From Natrinema soli (lineage in GTDB: Archaea; Halobacteriota; Halobacteria; Halobacteriales; Natrialbaceae), in the NCBI RefSeq assembly GCF_028618695.1, contig NZ_JAQIVI010000621.1, positions 1-9,590 of the forward strand: a stretch of DNA of 9,590 bases. The letters are read 5' to 3'. The notes under the pieces were generated by a model. The model was not told where the DNA came from, ran no database searches, and saw nothing but the letters and a program-made list of their open reading frames with translations. Positions within the stretch are counted from its first letter, which is position 1; every line of letters begins with the position of its first letter. Below are positions 1 through 6,109 of the stretch, piece by piece. The translations under genes were made by a program, and so were the position numbers.

Positions 1-620
1 CGACGCTCGTCGGTCTCGAGCCGCTCCCACCCGTCGAGCCGGGTTCGGAGTTCCGCCGCTGCGGCCACGTCCGCCGCGAGCGCCGCAGCCGATTCCCATC
101 GAACCCGCTTCCGGCCGTCGAGAACGAACGAGATATCGTCGAGTCGCTCGACGTCGTCCGCCCCGAGTATCGATTCGACTTCGTCCACGCCCGGCTCGCC
201 TGCATCGTCGCTCGAAAGTCGGTCGTTCCACCCCTCTCGAAAGGACGAGGTCACTCGGAATTCTCCGCCTCGGTTGGCCGCGATATCGGCAGCAATCAGG
301 ACGGTCGTGAGTTCCTCGGGCGTCACCGTTTCGATCGTCGACTCGATCGACGGCGGCTTTCCGAAGCCCTCGAGCACGCGGTCGGGAAGGTACCGACGGG
401 TGATCGTCGGCGTGCCCGGGATCAGATAGCCGCGAAGGCGGATGAGCCCCAGAAAGACGACGACTGCGAGCACACCGACGGGAGCGGAGAGCGCGACGCC
501 GATCCCGGCTGCTACAACGAGCGCGATGACGACGTTCACGACCGTACACGGACGACACCGATTTTCACCGGTGTATTCGGACCGTTCGAGCCGTGCGAGC
601 GTATCGGGGATGCGGATCAC
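1..620 (-). CDS. Conserved haloarchaeal two-helix membrane protein, N-terminal part (partial)
   Basis: The reading frame opens with GTG at 620 and stays open to the left edge, so the C-terminus is missing and at least 206 residues are present. An in-frame TGA lies three codons upstream of the GTG, so no earlier start is possible. A short N-terminal segment (RIPDTLARLERSEYTGENR) is followed by a CxxC pair (C22, C25), then two hydrophobic helices at about residues 27-44 and 47-62. After these come a conserved-looking RGYLIPGTP segment and a long acidic, alanine-rich domain that is probably cytoplasmic. The TGENRCxPCTVVN start resembles a widespread haloarchaeal hypothetical membrane protein family, but I know of no function. 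The CxxC next to the first helix could bind metal or form a disulfide (inference). I see no clear TATA box at the usual distance. It is divergent from the alcohol oxidation operon and probably unrelated to it. Confidence 0.85.
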   Translation of the reverse strand, partial: MIRIPDTLARLERSEYTGENRCRPCTVVNVVIALVVAAGIGVALSAPVGVLAVVVFLGLIRLRGYLIPGTPTITRRYLPDRVLEGFGKPPSIESTIETVTPEELTTVLIAADIAANRGGEFRVTSSFREGWNDRLSSDDAGEPGVDEVESILGADDVERLDDISFVLDGRKRVRWESAAALAADVAAAAELRTRLDGWERLETDER

Positions 621-1014
621 CGTCGATCACTATCGGATGATACGCGTCGGACGATGAAAAACCGCCACCGTGACTGCTGCGGCGAGCGCCGTCGAACACG
701 GTGTGGATCATACTGGATGTACCAGCCGGGGACGTGTTTTCGTCCACTCGGACGGCTACTGCAACAGGTAGGGGCGGCCTTGAGCGAACGGATCGTCTGT
801 GAGGGGGTGATCCGTGGCTGTACGGGCCCCATAATCGAGTCCCGCCTCACGTGCTGCTGATTGCTACTTCGAGCCGGATACTGCCAAGAATATATGTGAT
901 ACAGGTAATTTTATTTGTTTGACCCATATTCTCATTTAGCTCTTCCCTATAGATACGGAATTCTTTGATAAGCATTATCAAAAGACGTAATGGAGTTCTT
1001 TGTGGCGTGGTACC
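621..1014. other. Non-coding intergenic region with AT-rich promoter half
   Basis: These 394 bases separate two divergent genes. Short open frames exist on both strands (for example 654-860 and 617-850), but they are rich in Arg, Cys and Ser in the way chance frames in GC-rich DNA are, so I do not call them. From about 885 to 985 the sequence turns AT-rich, with TATA-like stretches around 907-916 (AATTTTATTT) and 946-955 (CCTATAGATA) and a palindrome at 964-982. This end should hold the promoter of the operon that starts at 1015. Confidence 0.6.
964..982. promoter_or_regulatory. 19-base palindrome, candidate operator of the alcohol oxidation operon
   Basis: TTTGATAA-GCA-TTATCAAA has perfect 8-base arms around a 3-base centre. 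It ends 32 bases before the chosen ATG of the first operon gene, so it lies on or beside the core promoter, where a haloarchaeal repressor or activator would bind. The half-site ATCAA/TTGAT recurs in the other promoter region at 6013-6045. No regulator gene is present in the window. Confidence 0.5.
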
Positions 1015-1917
1015 ATGACACAAATATCCACTGCGTCAAACATGACGGTCGCGGAACAACGCGATCTGGCGACGGCTCTCGGTGTCGACACCCCAAGGGA
1101 TGGGGCGGTGACGTGGGAGTTGCTCGCAGGACAGATCGAATCGCGGTCCGACTCGACGTTCGCCTCTCGAGGCGAAGCGATTCGGGCCGATCTCGCGGGA
1201 CAACTCGATCGCGCACTGATCGAGCGAGAACGCGAGAACGTCGCGGACGAAATCCGCCGCTTACCGGACGTTCGCGATATCGGTGTCCCTGACGATCCGA
1301 AGGGACTGTATACAGCGGTCGCAGCACCGGGCTGGCGACTGTACGACCACCTGCTCGAGGTGGGCTTCTTCGAGAGTCTCGACGAGAACCTGCCGCGGTT
1401 TACGGCGGACCACGTCGAGACAACGACACGCGAACTGGTTCTCGCGGATCCCCTGTCGTCGGCGCTCGACGATGTCGGGTTCGACGAGTCGGAGAAGACG
1501 GCGCTGTTGATCGACGTGGCGAACAACGACGAACGGCTCGCCCGCTGGGTACCGTCGAACCAGATCCCGACGGGCGTCGAGTTCGAGACCGAAACCGTCC
1601 CGCCGCTCCACCAGCGCGCGATGGGCGGGGCGCTGCTGTGGATCCGGGGGCTCGACAGACACCTCTGGCAGAACGAAGTGATGATCACTGACGAGATCCT
1701 CGACGACGCGGTCAGGTACGTCAAGGCGATGCTGGGCGGACTGTTCGTGTCGGTGACCGCCGCTCGTGATCTCGTCGGTGACGGCCAGTTCACGGACGAA
1801 CAGCTGACCGCCGCGCTCACCGCGGGCTCGGCCGTCCAGATCATCAGCCAGGAGGAGTTGCTGCACAGCGCCTTCTACATCACGGACGACGTGCGCGCTC
1901 CGAGCGAACTGAGGTGA
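1015..1917 (+). CDS. Unrecognised helical cytoplasmic protein, first gene of the PQQ dehydrogenase operon
   Basis: This 300-residue protein starts MTQISTASNMTV. A TTG five codons upstream (1000) and an ATG at 1042 are alternative starts; I prefer the ATG at 1015. I do not recognise the family. It has no signal peptide and no clear transmembrane helix. The N-terminal third is acidic and helical, with many Arg/Glu pairs. The C-terminal half (about residues 195-290) contains amphipathic to moderately hydrophobic helices, including stretches around ALLWIRGLDRHLW, YVKAMLGGLFVSV and the EELLH segment near the end. There is no cysteine in the protein. It ends in a TGA embedded in the Shine-Dalgarno of the quinoprotein gene, so the two are almost certainly translationally coupled and made in linked amounts. 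A partner, chaperone or maturation role for the dehydrogenase is therefore plausible but is only inferred from position. Confidence 0.85.
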   Translation: MTQISTASNMTVAEQRDLATALGVDTPRDGAVTWELLAGQIESRSDSTFASRGEAIRADLAGQLDRALIERERENVADEIRRLPDVRDIGVPDDPKGLYTAVAAPGWRLYDHLLEVGFFESLDENLPRFTADHVETTTRELVLADPLSSALDDVGFDESEKTALLIDVANNDERLARWVPSNQIPTGVEFETETVPPLHQRAMGGALLWIRGLDRHLWQNEVMITDEILDDAVRYVKAMLGGLFVSVTAARDLVGDGQFTDEQLTAALTAGSAVQIISQEELLHSAFYITDDVRAPSELR

Positions 1918-1918
1918 T
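1911..1918 (+). promoter_or_regulatory. Strong Shine-Dalgarno overlapping the upstream stop codon
   Basis: GAGGTGAT matches eight bases of the archaeal anti-Shine-Dalgarno and stands five bases before the ATG at 1924. The TGA that ends the upstream gene (1915-1917) lies inside it. This fixes the start of the quinoprotein and indicates termination-reinitiation coupling. Most other genes in the window lack so clear a site. Confidence 0.85.
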
Positions 1919-1923
1919 TCCGT

Positions 1924-3633
1924 ATGGCACTACGCAACGACAGGGCCGTTCAGGCCGCACGAGACATCGAGCTGAAAGAAATCGAAGACGGCTATACGCT
2001 GGTCGGCGGACCCGAGGAGGCGGTCACCGAACAGCACAATACCGACCGAATTCCCGAGGGCGACGTCGACCAGGAGATGCTGAGCAACACCGGGGACGAT
2101 CCCGAGTCGTGGCTCATGTACGGCGGCAACTACGAACAGCACCGGGCGACGACCGCCGACGTCATCACGCCCGAGAACGTCTCCGACCTCGAGCTCGAGT
2201 ACGAGCTGTCGGTCGGGACGGGCTCGAGCATGGAGGGGACGCCCATCGTCGTCCCGGGCGATCCGCCGATCATGTACCAGACGAACGGGCCGAATCACAT
2301 GAAGGCGATCGACCCCCGCGAGGGGGAGGTCCTCTGGAGCTACACCTACGCGGTCCCGATAGGCGTCGAGCTGTGCTGTGACGACAACAATCGCGGGGCC
2401 GCCGTCTACGGCGACAAGGTGTATATGACGACGCTCGACTCGGGCGTCACCGCGCTCGACCGCTACACCGGCGAGGAGGTCTGGCACACGAGCACCGCGG
2501 ACCACCAAGAGGGGTACTCCGCGACGTGGGCACCGGTGATCCGCGACGGAACGATATACACGGGCAGCGCCGGTGGCGAGTACGGCGTCCAGGGATTCGT
2601 CGCCAGTCTCGACGCCGAAAGCGGTGAGATGGGGTGGCAGACGTCGACGCTCCCCGAAGACGAGTGGGTCGGCGCGAGCCGAGAGCACGGCTGCGGCACG
2701 ACCTGGATGACACCGACCATCGACGAGGACCGCGAGGTCCTCTACACGGCGGTGGCGAATCCCGGTCCCGACTTCGACGGCACGGTACGGCCGGGACCGA
2801 ACTTCCCCACCTGCGGAACCATCTCACTGGACCTCGAGAGCGGCGAGTGGGAGTGGGGCTTCCAAAGTAGTCCACACGACGTCTGGGACTACGACGCGGT
2901 CGCGCCGCGAGTACTGTTGCGCGACGTGGACGTCGACGACGGACCGTCGGAGATGGTCGTCGGCTCGGACAAGACCGGCTGGGTGTACATGATGGACGCC
3001 GAGTCCGGGAAGCTCCACGAGCGCAGCGAGGAGATCTGCCAGCACATCAATATGTGGGAGATGATCCCCCACATCAGCGAGGACGAGCGGATCCCGTTCG
3101 TTCCCGGCGCACCGGGCGGCAACGACTGGCAGCCGCCGTCGTACAACCCGGCGACCGGGTACGTGTACGTCGTCCACCAGAATTACCCGCAGGACCTCTA
3201 CTGGCGGTACGAGGAGTACAGTCAGGGTAACCCCTACTGGGGCGGCGGCCTGGACGATCCGGCGTCGGAGATGCCGGATGAGTGGAACGGTAACATCACC
3301 GCCTTCGCGGCAGTCGATCCGGCGACGGGCGAGCGCGTCTGGCGCGATTGGATCGAGAGCGACGACGACTACTACATGTGGGGCGGTTCGATGTCGACCG
3401 CGACGGGACTCGTGTTCAACGGCACTCAGAACGGGGTCCTCGTCGCCTACGACGGTGAGAGCGGCGATCGCCTCTGGGAGCACGAGTTCGACGTGCCGAT
3501 CAGCGCCTCGCCCATGAGCTGGTACGATCCCGGCGAGGAGAAACAGTACGTCGCCGTGCAGGTCGGCGGCAGCGGCTGGCTCCGCCAGGGAGACCGCGGC
3601 GACACGCTCGCTGTGTTCTCCATGGACGCCTGA
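1924..3633 (+). CDS. PQQ-dependent alcohol dehydrogenase (quinoprotein), lanthanide-type metal site
   Basis: This 569-residue protein resembles the eight-bladed beta-propeller methanol/ethanol dehydrogenases, which oxidise alcohols to aldehydes using PQQ and a bound metal. The propeller begins near W63. Visible family features, in order, are: the vicinal cysteines and PQQ-binding Arg in CCDDNNRG (C151, C152, R157); the metal-ligand Glu in GGEYGVQG (E219); the Trp under the PQQ ring (W261); the ligand Asn in ANPGP (N279); the catalytic Asp in PHDVWDYD (D322); and Lys at the active-site position of ethanol-type enzymes (K350). GGNDW follows later, with a late propeller repeat near the end. D324, two residues after the catalytic Asp, is the position that is Asp in lanthanide enzymes but Ala or Ser in calcium enzymes. 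The first 60 residues show no Sec or Tat signal, which is odd because bacterial relatives are periplasmic. Two more cysteines (C257, C297) may form another disulfide. The substrate is not determinable from sequence. Confidence 0.95.
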   Translation: MALRNDRAVQAARDIELKEIEDGYTLVGGPEEAVTEQHNTDRIPEGDVDQEMLSNTGDDPESWLMYGGNYEQHRATTADVITPENVSDLELEYELSVGTGSSMEGTPIVVPGDPPIMYQTNGPNHMKAIDPREGEVLWSYTYAVPIGVELCCDDNNRGAAVYGDKVYMTTLDSGVTALDRYTGEEVWHTSTADHQEGYSATWAPVIRDGTIYTGSAGGEYGVQGFVASLDAESGEMGWQTSTLPEDEWVGASREHGCGTTWMTPTIDEDREVLYTAVANPGPDFDGTVRPGPNFPTCGTISLDLESGEWEWGFQSSPHDVWDYDAVAPRVLLRDVDVDDGPSEMVVGSDKTGWVYMMDAESGKLHERSEEICQHINMWEMIPHISEDERIPFVPGAPGGNDWQPPSYNPATGYVYVVHQNYPQDLYWRYEEYSQGNPYWGGGLDDPASEMPDEWNGNITAFAAVDPATGERVWRDWIESDDDYYMWGGSMSTATGLVFNGTQNGVLVAYDGESGDRLWEHEFDVPISASPMSWYDPGEEKQYVAVQVGGSGWLRQGDRGDTLAVFSMDA

Positions 3634-3666
3634 TAGCGACTACAACGAAACTGACACGACACAACC

Positions 3667-5199
3667 ATGACGAACGAACAACGCTCACGTGACGTTTCGC
3701 GTCGCGGCGTGCTAAAGGGAACGGCGGCGCTCACAGGGACGGCTGCGATGGCCGGCACCGCAGGTGCGTACCGCGACGAGATCGATTTCCGACTGCCGGC
3801 CGCGCAGAACGACGGCGAGGGTCGGACGCTCTCGCTGCTCGGTATCGTCGGCGGCTGGGTCGGCGTCGCACCCGCGGAGATCGACGGCGTATCGAACCCG
3901 ACGCTGCGACTGATCGAAGGCGAAGAGCACGAGGTCGTCTGGACGAACGGCGACGGCTCGCACCACAACTTCAATCTCCTCGACGAGAACGGCGAGACGA
4001 TCGAGGCCACGGAGTTCATCGAGGAGCAGGGCGAATCCCTCTCGTTTACCTTCACCGCCGACTCGGAGATGGCGGAGTACAACTGCGCGCCCCATCCCGT
4101 CCAGATGCGCGGCCCGATCGAACTGGTCGACGCAGAAGAAGTCCACGAACTCCGAGTGCAAGTCGAAGACGAGGAGGGCGAGCCCCTCGGTGCGGAGGTG
4201 TTCGTCGGAGACATGCACTCGTTCTCCGATATCGCCGCCCGACCCGATCCGCCGGAAGACGAGCAGCAGAGCGGGCAAGAGCCCGGCGGCGCAGATGGGA
4301 ACGAAACGACTGGCAACGAAACAGCTGGCAACGAAACGATCGGTAACGAAACAGCTGGCAACGAAACGATCGGTAACGAAACAGCTGGTAACGAAACAGC
4401 TGGCAACGAAACGATCGGTAACGAAACGACTGGTAACGAAACAACTGGCAACGAAACGGCCACCGATGACGTCCAAGCGGAGGAGGCGCCGGCCGCGGAG
4501 GACGCGCCGGCAGTCGCCCGATTCGACATGCTCGAGGACGGCGAGTACGACGTCGAGATCTGGACCTACGGTCACGAACGGATCACTGACACGGTGACGA
4601 TCGACGGCGAGGATCGAGCGTTCACGGCGACGCTGCCGGCCACCGAACCCGGCGAACCGGCCGAGATTTACTCGCTCGCGCTCGAGGAGGGCCAATGGGT
4701 CGGCCAATCGCCCGACTCGATCGCAGACGAGACGAACCCGACGCTCGAACTCGAGGCGGGTGAAACCTACGCGGTCGAGTGGGAGAACACGATCGGCCGC
4801 CACCAGCCGGAGGCGGAGAACAGAACGTACGAATCCCTCCCTGGGCACAACTTCGTGATCGCCAGCGCCGGCGACACGAACCAGTGGAACACGTACGTCC
4901 GGTCGGACTTCACCGCCGAAGAAGGCGCGACCCAGACCATCGAGTTCGTCGCCACCGAGGAGATGGGTGTCTACCTCGACCAGTCGCAACTCGAGGCGGT
5001 CGGTGAGATCAGCGTCGGCGGTGGGGGCGGCGAGACGACCGCTCCCGAGGATGCGACGACCGGTACGAACGGTAACGAGACGGCCACCGCCGACGATAAC
5101 GAGACGACCGCCGCTGACGGTAACGAGACGGCCGCCGCTGACGGTAACGAGACGACCGCCGCCGACGGTAACGAGACGGACGGGACGAACGGATACTGA
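3667..5199 (+). CDS. Tat-exported cupredoxin with two cupredoxin-like domains and NET-repeat linkers
   Basis: This 510-residue protein starts 33 bases after the dehydrogenase and shares its operon. A Tat signal (S11-RRGVLK-17) precedes a hydrophobic stretch and a likely cleavage after AGA34; with no lipobox Cys it should be released or surface-associated. Domain 1 (about 52-158) has a blue-copper site: H100 in SHHNF and C140, H143, M147 in CAPHPVQM. Next comes a carboxypeptidase-regulatory-like beta domain, begun at about 159-183 and apparently resumed at about 280-322, split by eleven GNETx repeats. Domain 2 (about 332-455) repeats the fold (shared WVGxxP and NPTL motifs) and keeps HNF (H394), but has lost the Cys/His/Met ligands. 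The tail carries five more NET sequons. I count 17 N-x-T sequons, suggesting heavy N-glycosylation. The likely role is electron acceptor for the quinoprotein, in place of cytochrome c (inference). Confidence 0.9.
   Translation: MTNEQRSRDVSRRGVLKGTAALTGTAAMAGTAGAYRDEIDFRLPAAQNDGEGRTLSLLGIVGGWVGVAPAEIDGVSNPTLRLIEGEEHEVVWTNGDGSHHNFNLLDENGETIEATEFIEEQGESLSFTFTADSEMAEYNCAPHPVQMRGPIELVDAEEVHELRVQVEDEEGEPLGAEVFVGDMHSFSDIAARPDPPEDEQQSGQEPGGADGNETTGNETAGNETIGNETAGNETIGNETAGNETAGNETIGNETTGNETTGNETATDDVQAEEAPAAEDAPAVARFDMLEDGEYDVEIWTYGHERITDTVTIDGEDRAFTATLPATEPGEPAEIYSLALEEGQWVGQSPDSIADETNPTLELEAGETYAVEWENTIGRHQPEAENRTYESLPGHNFVIASAGDTNQWNTYVRSDFTAEEGATQTIEFVATEEMGVYLDQSQLEAVGEISVGGGGGETTAPEDATTGTNGNETATADDNETTAADGNETAAADGNETTAADGNETDGTNGY
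4297..4461 (+). repeat. Eleven 15-base tandem repeats encoding GNET(T/A/I)
   Basis: The unit is close to GGTAACGAAACAGCT, repeated eleven times in frame with no interruption. Each unit encodes Gly-Asn-Glu-Thr plus Ala, Thr or Ile, so each gives one N-glycosylation sequon. The units differ mainly at the fifth codon and at the wobble base of Gly, consistent with slipped-strand expansion. They use GAA and ACA more than the surrounding gene does. Confidence 0.95.
5071..5180 (+). repeat. 24-base tandem repeats encoding (G/D)NETxxAD at the C-terminal tail
   Basis: Four full copies (5071, 5095, 5119, 5143) and one partial copy (5167) of a unit close to GGTAACGAGACG followed by ACCGCCGCTGAC. Each copy encodes one NET sequon followed by Ala/Thr and Asp. 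The codons (GAG, ACG, GCC) differ from the 15-base array upstream, so the two arrays probably expanded separately. Confidence 0.9.
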
Positions 5200-5496
5200 A
5201 CGGACGACAGCGACCGACGTCGCTTCTCCGTTCGGCGACCTCCGTTTTCTCTGGAGCGGCTTCGACTCGGTCAGCGAATCCATCGGTGACACTGCTGTTC
5301 GAGTCGATGACGCGCACCGTCGTCGAAGTTGACGCCGAGGAGGAGAAGGAAGTATACCCCGATCAGTTCGGCGAGAGGCCGCCGGCGAGATCGGCGAGCG
5401 GATGGGACCATCATCGACAAAGCCAGTCCGCCGTTTCGGCGCGATAGTCCGGCGTTTGCGTCGAATAGCAACGGGCGTCGAACTCGCGGCGGGACG
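5200..5496. other. Non-coding region between convergent genes
   Basis: These 297 bases lie between the 3' ends of the cupredoxin gene and the GlcG-like gene. Just after the cupredoxin stop is a short stem (GCGAC at 5210-5214, GTCGC at 5219-5223) and then a T-rich stretch near 5244-5249, which together could weakly terminate the operon. The remaining short open frames look like chance frames. I see no RNA gene or further repeat. Confidence 0.5.
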
Positions 5497-5916
5497 TTAC
5501 GAAGAGAGTTCGTCGAATCTGTCGACGCCCGATTCCGCGACGTCCATGTCCTGTTCGACCGCTCCCCCGCTCACACCGATCGATCCGACGACGTCACCGT
5601 CTCGCATCAGCGGGTAGCCACCGCCGAAGATGACCATCCGTCCCTGGTTGGTATTCTGCAGACCGTACAGCGATTCGCCCGGCCGGGTCGGATCGGCCAA
5701 TTCGTCCGTCGGCATATCCAGGGCGGCCGCCGTGTAGGCTTTGTTCCGCGAAATATCGATCGATGCGAGCCACGCGCCGTCCATCCGGTGTTGAGCGATG
5801 AGGTTTCCCTCGGAATTCGCGACCGTGATCACCATGGGGTTGTCGATCTCGTCCGCTCGCTGTTCGGCCGCGTCGATGACCTCCTTCGCTGTTTCGAGGC
5901 TTACTGTCTCTACCAT
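5497..5916 (-). CDS. GlcG/HbpS-family (DUF336) putative heme-binding protein
   Basis: This 139-residue protein starts MVETVSLETAKEV. The frame also has a GTG five codons upstream, but the ATG is preferred because a TATA-like box lies about 30 bases upstream of it, giving a leaderless or nearly leaderless transcript. Family features are ITVANSEGNLIAQHRMDGA (about 30-48), the RNKAYTA segment (about 57-63), and a C-terminal FGGGYPL with VGSIGVSGG (about 97-119), followed by a QD..VAESG segment. The length is normal for the family, and there is no signal peptide, so it should be cytoplasmic. Streptomyces HbpS binds heme and senses redox state, whereas the function of GlcG-like members is mostly unclear. 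Such genes often sit beside oxidation genes for alcohols or glycolate, which fits here. Binding of heme in this protein is inferred from the family and not seen. Confidence 0.9.
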   Translation of the reverse strand: MVETVSLETAKEVIDAAEQRADEIDNPMVITVANSEGNLIAQHRMDGAWLASIDISRNKAYTAAALDMPTDELADPTRPGESLYGLQNTNQGRMVIFGGGYPLMRDGDVVGSIGVSGGAVEQDMDVAESGVDRFDELSS

Positions 5917-5942
5917 GCGGACTTTTTCCACACCCTAGAGAG

Positions 5943-5950
5943 CTATAAAT
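5943..5950 (-). promoter_or_regulatory. TATA box of the GlcG-like gene
   Basis: Read on the minus strand, this is ATTTATAG, centred about 30 bases upstream of the ATG at 5916. That is the spacing expected if transcription begins at or just before the start codon, as is common in haloarchaea. It supports the ATG over the upstream GTG. Confidence 0.65.
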
Positions 5951-6012
5951 GCCCTCTGTGAAAAACTTCATATATTCAGAATTCTCACCTGTGATTTCTA
6001 TATAACATCACT

Positions 6013-6045
6013 ATTGACACTCAATCAATATTGATTTTTGATCAT
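6013..6045. promoter_or_regulatory. Cluster of TTGAT/ATCAA half-sites, candidate operator in the divergent promoter region
   Basis: AATCAATATTGATT at 6023-6036 is a perfect 14-base palindrome. It overlaps ATTGA-CAC-TCAAT (6013-6025) and is followed by TTGATCAT (6038-6045). It lies 74 bases or more upstream of the FdhA-like start and about 75 bases upstream of the GlcG-like TATA box. The half-site resembles the palindrome at 964-982, although spacing and orientation differ. Confidence 0.45.
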
Positions 6046-6094
6046 TGGCGGCATCTACACGAACATTTACAATGGCGCTTGTAGTCCGTTCATC

Positions 6095-6099
6095 GAGGT
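6095..6099 (+). promoter_or_regulatory. Probable Shine-Dalgarno of the formaldehyde dehydrogenase gene
   Basis: GAGGT stands 10 bases before the ATG at 6110 and 16 before the ATG at 6116. It favours the 6110 start, although both methionines lie within two codons of each other. The in-frame TTG at 6038 gives an N-terminus unlike the family and is rejected. Confidence 0.5.
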
Positions 6100-6109
6100 T
6101 CGATACCAA

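Noticed and set aside
654..860. A 68-residue Cys/Arg-rich plus-strand frame
   Set aside because: There is no promoter or ribosome-binding site at a suitable distance, composition is that of a chance frame, and a different chance frame covers the other strand.
990..1292. A plus-strand frame whose first residues (MEFFVAWYHDTN) look protein-like
   Set aside because: After about 20 residues it becomes Arg/Gly/Ser-rich, and it overlaps the better-supported frame that starts at 1015.
978..1844. A 288-residue open frame on the minus strand
   Set aside because: It is antisense to the first operon gene and is a Ser/Arg-rich composition typical of shadow frames.
1915..1917. TGA as a recoded sense codon fusing the two genes
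   Set aside because: A strong Shine-Dalgarno and ATG follow at once, and no recoding element is visible. Ordinary stop and reinitiation explain it.
4297..4461. CRISPR-like array
   Set aside because: The repeats are 15 bases, contiguous, in frame and code for protein; there are no spacers.
3712..5292. A 526-residue open frame on the minus strand
   Set aside because: It is antisense to the cupredoxin gene, is packed with Arg and Val, and mirrors the NET repeats as SCFVT-type repeats. It is a by-product of high GC at third codon positions.
5271..5471. A 66-residue minus-strand frame with a short hydrophobic run
   Set aside because: It lies between two convergent gene ends, shows no ribosome-binding site and has no recognisable domain.
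6038..6109. N-terminal extension of the formaldehyde dehydrogenase from a TTG start
   Set aside because: The added residues do not resemble the family, the palindrome cluster overlaps this start, and a GAGGT site supports the ATG at 6110.
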